Positions 59,901 to 64,000 of a stretch of DNA of 64,000 bases are shown one piece after another. The notes under the pieces are model-generated. The model ran no database searches, was not told the DNA's origin, and saw nothing but the letters and a program-made list of their open reading frames with translations. The stretch covers positions 1 to 64,000 of the forward strand of contig NZ_PPQN01000022.1 in assembly GCF_002901995.1 (NCBI RefSeq), in the 5' to 3' direction. A program made the position numbers and the translations under genes. The stretch's first letter is position 1, and each line of letters starts with the position of its first letter. This DNA comes from Staphylococcus coagulans (GTDB lineage Bacteria; Bacillota; Bacilli; Staphylococcales; Staphylococcaceae).

Positions 59901-60365
59901 ATGTTTACAATTGACTTTAGTGATCATACAGGACAAGTGAAAGCAGAATGGTATGAACAAATTAATGCGTTGTTAGATTACGCAAGAACTGAAGAAGGTA
60001 TAAATGAAGAAGCTGAGCTATCAGTGACATTTTCAGATAAAGATGAAATTCAATCTATTAATCGTGATTATAGAGATAAAGACCGTGTCACAGATGTTAT
60101 ATCTTTTGCGTTTGAAGAACAAGAAGACATTTTTGAAGGCATGGATATGCCACGTATATTAGGAGATATCATCATTTGTACTGATGTGGCACAAGAACAG
60201 GCGCAACAGTATAACCATTCATTTGAGCGTGAGCTAGGATTTTTAGCACTACATGGCTTTTTGCATTTATTAGGTTATGATCACATGACTGAAGAAGAGG
60301 AAAAAATTATGTTTAGCCGCCAAAAAGAAATACTAGAAGGCTTTGGTTTAACTAGGGATCAATGA
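59901..60365 (+). CDS. ybeY: Endoribonuclease YbeY
   Basis: Zinc endoribonuclease of 154 aa for 16S rRNA 3' maturation and ribosome quality control. The metal site [11 protein letters not shown] (three histidines in the H-x3-H-x5-H pattern) is complete, with [11 protein letters not shown] and [12 protein letters not shown] before it. It lies three bases after phoH with GAGGAGG and overlaps dgkA by four bases. Confidence 0.95.
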   Translation: MFTIDFSDHTGQVKAEWYEQINALLDYARTEEGINEEAELSVTFSDKDEIQSINRDYRDKDRVTDVISFAFEEQEDIFEGMDMPRILGDIIICTDVAQEQAQQYNHSFERELGFLALHGFLHLLGYDHMTEEEEKIMFSRQKEILEGFGLTRDQ

Positions 60366-60700
60366 TGAATCGTTTTAAATACGCATTCCAAGGTGGTCTC
60401 ACATTGTTGCGTAAAGATAGAAACTTTTTATACCATCTTATATTGGCGGTTTTAATTATAATTCTTGGAAGTTTCTTGTCGTTAAATCGAATCGAATGGA
60501 TGTTAATCTTACTAGCAATATTTTTAGTTCTCATTACAGAAACGATTAATACAGCAATTGAGTACGCCGTAGATTTGACAACAGGTTCATTTCATATATT
60601 TGCAAAAAACGCAAAAGATATTTCAGCATTCAGTGTGTTGCTAGCATCTATTTTTGCTATAATTATTGGTTGTATGATTTTTATACCTAAATTGATATAA
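60362..60700 (+). CDS. dgkA: Undecaprenol/diacylglycerol kinase
   Basis: Small integral membrane kinase of 112 aa with three hydrophobic segments (about 22-42, 44-65, 88-110). The family motif [13 protein letters not shown] is complete. In Gram-positives this family prefers undecaprenol, recycling the cell-wall lipid carrier. Two consecutive ATGs are possible (60362, 60365). The first overlaps the ybeY stop. Confidence 0.92.
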   Translation: MMNRFKYAFQGGLTLLRKDRNFLYHLILAVLIIILGSFLSLNRIEWMLILLAIFLVLITETINTAIEYAVDLTTGSFHIFAKNAKDISAFSVLLASIFAIIIGCMIFIPKLI

Positions 60701-60715
60701 GAGGAGCTAAAAAAC

Positions 60716-61126
60716 ATGGCTTATACAGAAGAACACTACAAAGAAGTTAGAACAGCGCAACAAAAAGCATATGCACCTTATAGTAAATTTAAAGTTGGTG
60801 CATATCTTATCACGAAAGATGGACATACATTCCATGGTGCAAACGTTGAAAATGCCGCTTATCCATCATCAATTTGTGCTGAGCGTTCAGCTTTAGTTGC
60901 TGCAATTTCTCAAGGTTATCGCCCTGGAGATTTTGAATCGATTACGATAACAGTGGATAGTCCTGAACTTGCTTCACCATGTGGTCCTTGCAGACAGGTG
61001 ATGAAAGAATTATGTGATGATGATATGCCTGTGTATATGACGAATCAAACAGGAGAAGTAAGAACGTCTACTGTTGCTGAACTTTTACCTTATGGATTTT
61101 CTGGAAAGGATTTAAATAATGAATGA
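60716..61126 (+). CDS. cdd: Cytidine deaminase
   Basis: Tetrameric zinc enzyme of 136 aa that converts cytidine to uridine. The zinc ligands are Cys54 with catalytic Glu56 (SICAERSAL), and Cys89 and Cys92 (PCGPCRQV). GAGGAG precedes the ATG, and the end overlaps era by eight bases. The order dgkA-cdd-era is conserved in Bacillales. Confidence 0.96.
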   Translation: MAYTEEHYKEVRTAQQKAYAPYSKFKVGAYLITKDGHTFHGANVENAAYPSSICAERSALVAAISQGYRPGDFESITITVDSPELASPCGPCRQVMKELCDDDMPVYMTNQTGEVRTSTVAELLPYGFSGKDLNNE

Positions 61127-62015
61127 ATATAAATCAGGATTTGTAACTATCATTGGCCGTCCCAATGTTGGTAAATCTACATTTGTTAATCGTGTCATCG
61201 GTCATAAAATTGCGATTATGTCAGACAAAGCACAAACGACACGAAATAAAATACAAGGGGTCATGACAGAAAAAGATGCACAAATCGTTTTTCTGGATAC
61301 ACCGGGTATTCACAAACCTAAACATAAGTTAGGGGACTACATGATGAAAGTGGCTAAAAATACACTTTCTGAAATTGATGCAGTAATGTTTATGGTCAAT
61401 GTCAATGAGGAGATTGGTCGAGGCGATCAATATATCATGGAGATGTTAAAAACGGTAAAAACACCTGTTTTTTTAGTCTTAAATAAAATTGATTTAGTGC
61501 ATCCTGATGCATTAATGCCAAAAATCGAACAATATCAAACTTATATGGATTTTGCGGAAATTGTACCTATTTCTGCGCTAGAAGGCCATAATGTCAAACA
61601 TTTTCTAAATGTATTAAAATCTTATTTACCTGAAGGACCACAATATTATCCAGATGGTCAAATTTCAGATCACCCAGAACAATTTGTCGTGAGTGAACTC
61701 ATTCGTGAAAAAATTCTACAAACAACTTCTGAAGAAATCCCTCATGCTATTGGCGTCAATGTTGAGCGTATGACCAAAGAATCTGAAGATCGTGTTCATA
61801 TTGAGGCTACGATTTTTGTAGAGCGTGATTCACAGAAAGGGATTGTCATTGGAAAAGGCGGCAAAAAATTAAAGGAAATCGGCAAAAGAGCGCGGCTTGA
61901 TATTGAACATCTACTCGGCTCAAAAGTATACCTTGATTTATGGGTGAAAGTCCAAAAAGATTGGCGAAACAAGGCTACATTTATTAAGCAAATGGGTTAC
62001 ATTGAAGACGAATGA
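61119..62015 (+). CDS. era: GTPase Era
   Basis: Ribosome-assembly GTPase of 298 aa that binds the 3' end of 16S rRNA. G1 [10 protein letters not shown]2 region [10 protein letters not shown]3 DTPGI, G4 NKID and G5 SAL are present. A C-terminal KH domain follows ([19 protein letters not shown]). It starts within the end of cdd. YbeY and Era from the same operon both act on 16S rRNA 3' processing. Confidence 0.97.
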   Translation: MNEYKSGFVTIIGRPNVGKSTFVNRVIGHKIAIMSDKAQTTRNKIQGVMTEKDAQIVFLDTPGIHKPKHKLGDYMMKVAKNTLSEIDAVMFMVNVNEEIGRGDQYIMEMLKTVKTPVFLVLNKIDLVHPDALMPKIEQYQTYMDFAEIVPISALEGHNVKHFLNVLKSYLPEGPQYYPDGQISDHPEQFVVSELIREKILQTTSEEIPHAIGVNVERMTKESEDRVHIEATIFVERDSQKGIVIGKGGKKLKEIGKRARLDIEHLLGSKVYLDLWVKVQKDWRNKATFIKQMGYIEDE

Positions 62016-62039
62016 TTTTGTTAATAGGGTGGTGGCGAC

Positions 62040-62810
62040 ATGTTAGTGAAACAAAAAGGCATCATCATTAAATCTGTAGATTATGGTGAATCTGATAAAA
62101 TTATTACCATTTTAAATGAACATGGCGCTAAAGTTCCCCTTATGGTAAAGCGTGCCAAAAAAGTTAAATCAGGACTTCAAGCTACTACTCAACTTTTTGT
62201 ACAAGGTTTGTTCATATACAACAAATGGAAAGGTATGGGAACGCTGACATCTATTGATGTAATTGATTTGAATTATGAATTGCGTCAAGATATTTATACT
62301 AATAGTTATGCCAGTCTTTGTCTAGAAACGATTGATCGCTCAATGGAAGTAGATGAAGTCAATCGGAATATGTACGCATTACTTATTTTTGTATTTGAAC
62401 GAATTCATAAAGGTGTCTCTCCACAGCTTGTAGCAAATATCGTGATGTTAAAATGTATGTCACGTTTTGGTTTTGATGTAAACTTGTCTCAATGTGTGGT
62501 AACAAGAGATACCCATCCAGGTCATTTTTCACACTATAGTTTTAAATTTAACGGCGTTTTATCCCAACAGGCTGCCCCTCAAGATGAACATGCCTATCCA
62601 TTATCAAATAAAACAATCTATCTTACTCAAGTCTTAAAAAATTTACCCTTGAATAAAATTAAAGAAATTCATATTCAAGATGCCATTATTGACGAAATGT
62701 CTCAATTTATTTTACTCCTGTATAAGGAGTATGCTGGCATGTATTTCAGAAGTCAAAGGCTCATTAATCAACTACATCGGCTTGAAATGAATCAAAATTT
62801 TGATCGATGA
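62040..62810 (+). CDS. recO: DNA repair protein RecO
   Basis: Recombination mediator of 256 aa that loads RecA with RecR. The N-terminal OB fold ([25 protein letters not shown]) is followed by a helical C-terminal domain, ending near [13 protein letters not shown]. The zinc-finger cysteines of some RecO proteins are reduced here to [17 protein letters not shown]. The start follows GGGTGGTGG. It converges on glyS. Confidence 0.94.
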   Translation: MLVKQKGIIIKSVDYGESDKIITILNEHGAKVPLMVKRAKKVKSGLQATTQLFVQGLFIYNKWKGMGTLTSIDVIDLNYELRQDIYTNSYASLCLETIDRSMEVDEVNRNMYALLIFVFERIHKGVSPQLVANIVMLKCMSRFGFDVNLSQCVVTRDTHPGHFSHYSFKFNGVLSQQAAPQDEHAYPLSNKTIYLTQVLKNLPLNKIKEIHIQDAIIDEMSQFILLLYKEYAGMYFRSQRLINQLHRLEMNQNFDR

Positions 62811-62865
62811 AAGGTTTGCTTATTCACTAATAAGTGTAGAAGCATAAAGAAAAATTTAACAATAT

Positions 62866-62910
62866 AAAAATGGGAGTGAATCACATCAATGTGATCCACT
62901 CCATTTTCTT
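62866..62910. terminator. Bidirectional terminator between recO and glyS
   Basis: AAAATGG-AGTG-ATCACAT and ATGTGAT-CACT-CCATTTT form a long stem with A-rich and T-rich flanks, serving the convergent recO and glyS. Confidence 0.9.
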
Positions 62911-62912
62911 AT

Positions 62913-64000
62913 TTAAAATTTAACTTTTTCTGCTAAAAATGCATTTAATTCACTAATTGGCATACGAACTTGTTCCATTGTATCACGATCACGCACGGTT
63001 ACTTGTTGATCTTCAAGTGAATCAAAGTCGAATGTAATACAGTAAGGTGTACCAATTTCATCTTGTCGACGATAACGTTTACCAATAGATTGAGATTCAT
63101 CAAAATCTACTACAAAATCTTCACTAAGTTGTTCATAAACTTTAATTGCATCTGCAGAAAGTTTTTTACTTAATGGTAAAATTGCTGCTTTATATGGTGC
63201 AATGGCAGGGTGGAAGTGTAATACTGTACGTGCATCTTTACTTCCTTCAACACCTTCTTCATCATAAGCGTCACATAAAAACGCTAATGTTACACGATCG
63301 GCACCTAATGAAGGTTCAATACAGTAAGGGATATACTTTTCATTTGTTTCTGGATCATGATATCTAAAATCATCTCCAGAGTGTTCACTGTGTTGTTTTA
63401 AGTCGTAATCTGTACGACTAGCAATACCCCATAATTCGCCCCAACCGAACGGGAAACGATATTCGATATCTGTTGTAGCATTTGAGTAGTGAGATAACTC
63501 ATCTTCATCATGGTCACGTAATCGTGTGTTGTCTTTGTTAAGACCTAAATTAGTTAACCAATTCGCAGCAAATTCTTTCCAATAGTTTTGCCATTCGATT
63601 TCTGTACCAGGTTTACAGAAAAATTCTAATTCCATTTGTTCAAATTCACGTGTACGGAAAATAAAGTTTCCTGGTGTAATTTCATTACGGAAAGATTTAC
63701 CAATTTGCCCAATACCAAATGGTAGTTTTTTACGCATTGAACGTTGTACGTTTTTATAGTTTACAAAAATACCTTGAGCTGTTTCAGGTCGTAAGAAGAT
63801 TTCATTTGTTGAATCTTCAGTAACACCTTGGAATGTTTTAAACATTAAATTAAATTGTCGAATGTCTGTCCAATTCGCAGTACCACTTACAGGACAAGTG
63901 ATGCCTTCTTCATCAATAATGCGTTTCATCTCATCAAAACTTAAACCATCTGCAATAAAGTTTTCATCGCCTTTTTCGTTTAACATATAGTCTTCAATCA
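62913..64000 (-). CDS. glyS: Glycyl-tRNA synthetase (partial, 5' end outside the window)
   Basis: C-terminal part (about 360 aa visible) of the single-chain, dimeric eukaryote/archaea-like GlyRS used by staphylococci, a class II enzyme. Visible are the catalytic segments [41 protein letters not shown] (motif 2), [14 protein letters not shown] (motif 3), and the anticodon-binding domain ([12 protein letters not shown] onward, ending LAEKVKF). The frame is still open at the window edge, so the start and any T-box lie beyond 64000. An internal ATG at 63986 is not the start. Confidence 0.95.
   Translation of the reverse strand, partial: IEDYMLNEKGDENFIADGLSFDEMKRIIDEEGITCPVSGTANWTDIRQFNLMFKTFQGVTEDSTNEIFLRPETAQGIFVNYKNVQRSMRKKLPFGIGQIGKSFRNEITPGNFIFRTREFEQMELEFFCKPGTEIEWQNYWKEFAANWLTNLGLNKDNTRLRDHDEDELSHYSNATTDIEYRFPFGWGELWGIASRTDYDLKQHSEHSGDDFRYHDPETNEKYIPYCIEPSLGADRVTLAFLCDAYDEEGVEGSKDARTVLHFHPAIAPYKAAILPLSKKLSADAIKVYEQLSEDFVVDFDESQSIGKRYRRQDEIGTPYCITFDFDSLEDQQVTVRDRDTMEQVRMPISELNAFLAEKVKF

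Overview
This is a low-GC Firmicutes chromosome segment. Gene order (rel-dtd-lytH-hisS-aspS, rarA-cymR-desulfurase-mnmA-recD2-alaS, trmR to greA, comEA-comEB-comEC-holA, lepA-hemW-hrcA-grpE-dnaK-dnaJ, phoH-ybeY-dgkA-cdd-era-recO) and protein sequences are close to Staphylococcus aureus. The sequences differ enough to suggest another Staphylococcus, possibly of the hyicus/intermedius group; that species-level guess is inference. Nearly all genes lie on the + strand. rarA, an LLM-class monooxygenase gene, rpsT and a partial glyS lie on the - strand.

Layout. 0.1-8.3 kb: stringent-response gene rel, D-aminoacyl-tRNA deacylase, cell-wall amidase LytH, a T-box-controlled hisS-aspS operon, a 6S RNA and tcdA. 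8.5-12.6 kb: rarA, the cysteine regulator cymR, an aldo/keto reductase, a CsbD-family stress gene behind a SigB-like promoter, and an LLM flavin monooxygenase. 12.8-22.1 kb: sulfur transfer to tRNA (cysteine desulfurase, mnmA), a TPR protein, recD2, T-box-controlled alaS, ireB-like, ruvX and a DUF1292 gene. 22.1-26.6 kb: a possible attenuated leader or sRNA, then the wobble-uridine modification genes trmR-trhP1-trhP2, with udk and greA. 26.8-32.4 kb: pxpB-pxpC-BCCP-biotin carboxylase-pxpA-NRAMP-like transporter. This is a 5-oxoprolinase cluster with two biotin-enzyme subunits embedded in it. 32.5-32.8 kb: two copies of a 60-bp hairpin repeat. 33.0-38.7 kb: mtnN, then the yqeG-yqeH-aroE-yhbY-nadD-yqeK-rsfS-methyltransferase operon (ribosome assembly and NAD synthesis).

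38.8-43.9 kb: the competence operon comEA-comEB-comEC followed by holA. comEA is interrupted near its 3' end by about 530 bp with a recognisable group I intron core: P6 with a GAAA loop, P7 made of R and S elements, P7.1/P7.2, and P9 with a GAAA loop. There is no intron ORF. The internal guide pairs with a TTGAT-like site, as in IStrons (group I intron/IS605 chimaeras), but no tnpA or tnpB is present. Downstream of it a short frame completes ComEA with plausible residues. The comEA Shine-Dalgarno sequence also sits inside a terminator-shaped hairpin. This is the most unusual part of the window.

44-64 kb: rpsT, lepA-hemW, the CIRCE-controlled hrcA-grpE-dnaK-dnaJ operon running into prmA-rsmE-mtaB, rpsU, nfeD-floA and a coiled-coil-like membrane protein, then phoH-ybeY-dgkA-cdd-era-recO, ending convergently on glyS, which runs off the window. 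No tRNA or rRNA genes, CRISPR arrays, prophage or intact transposases were seen.
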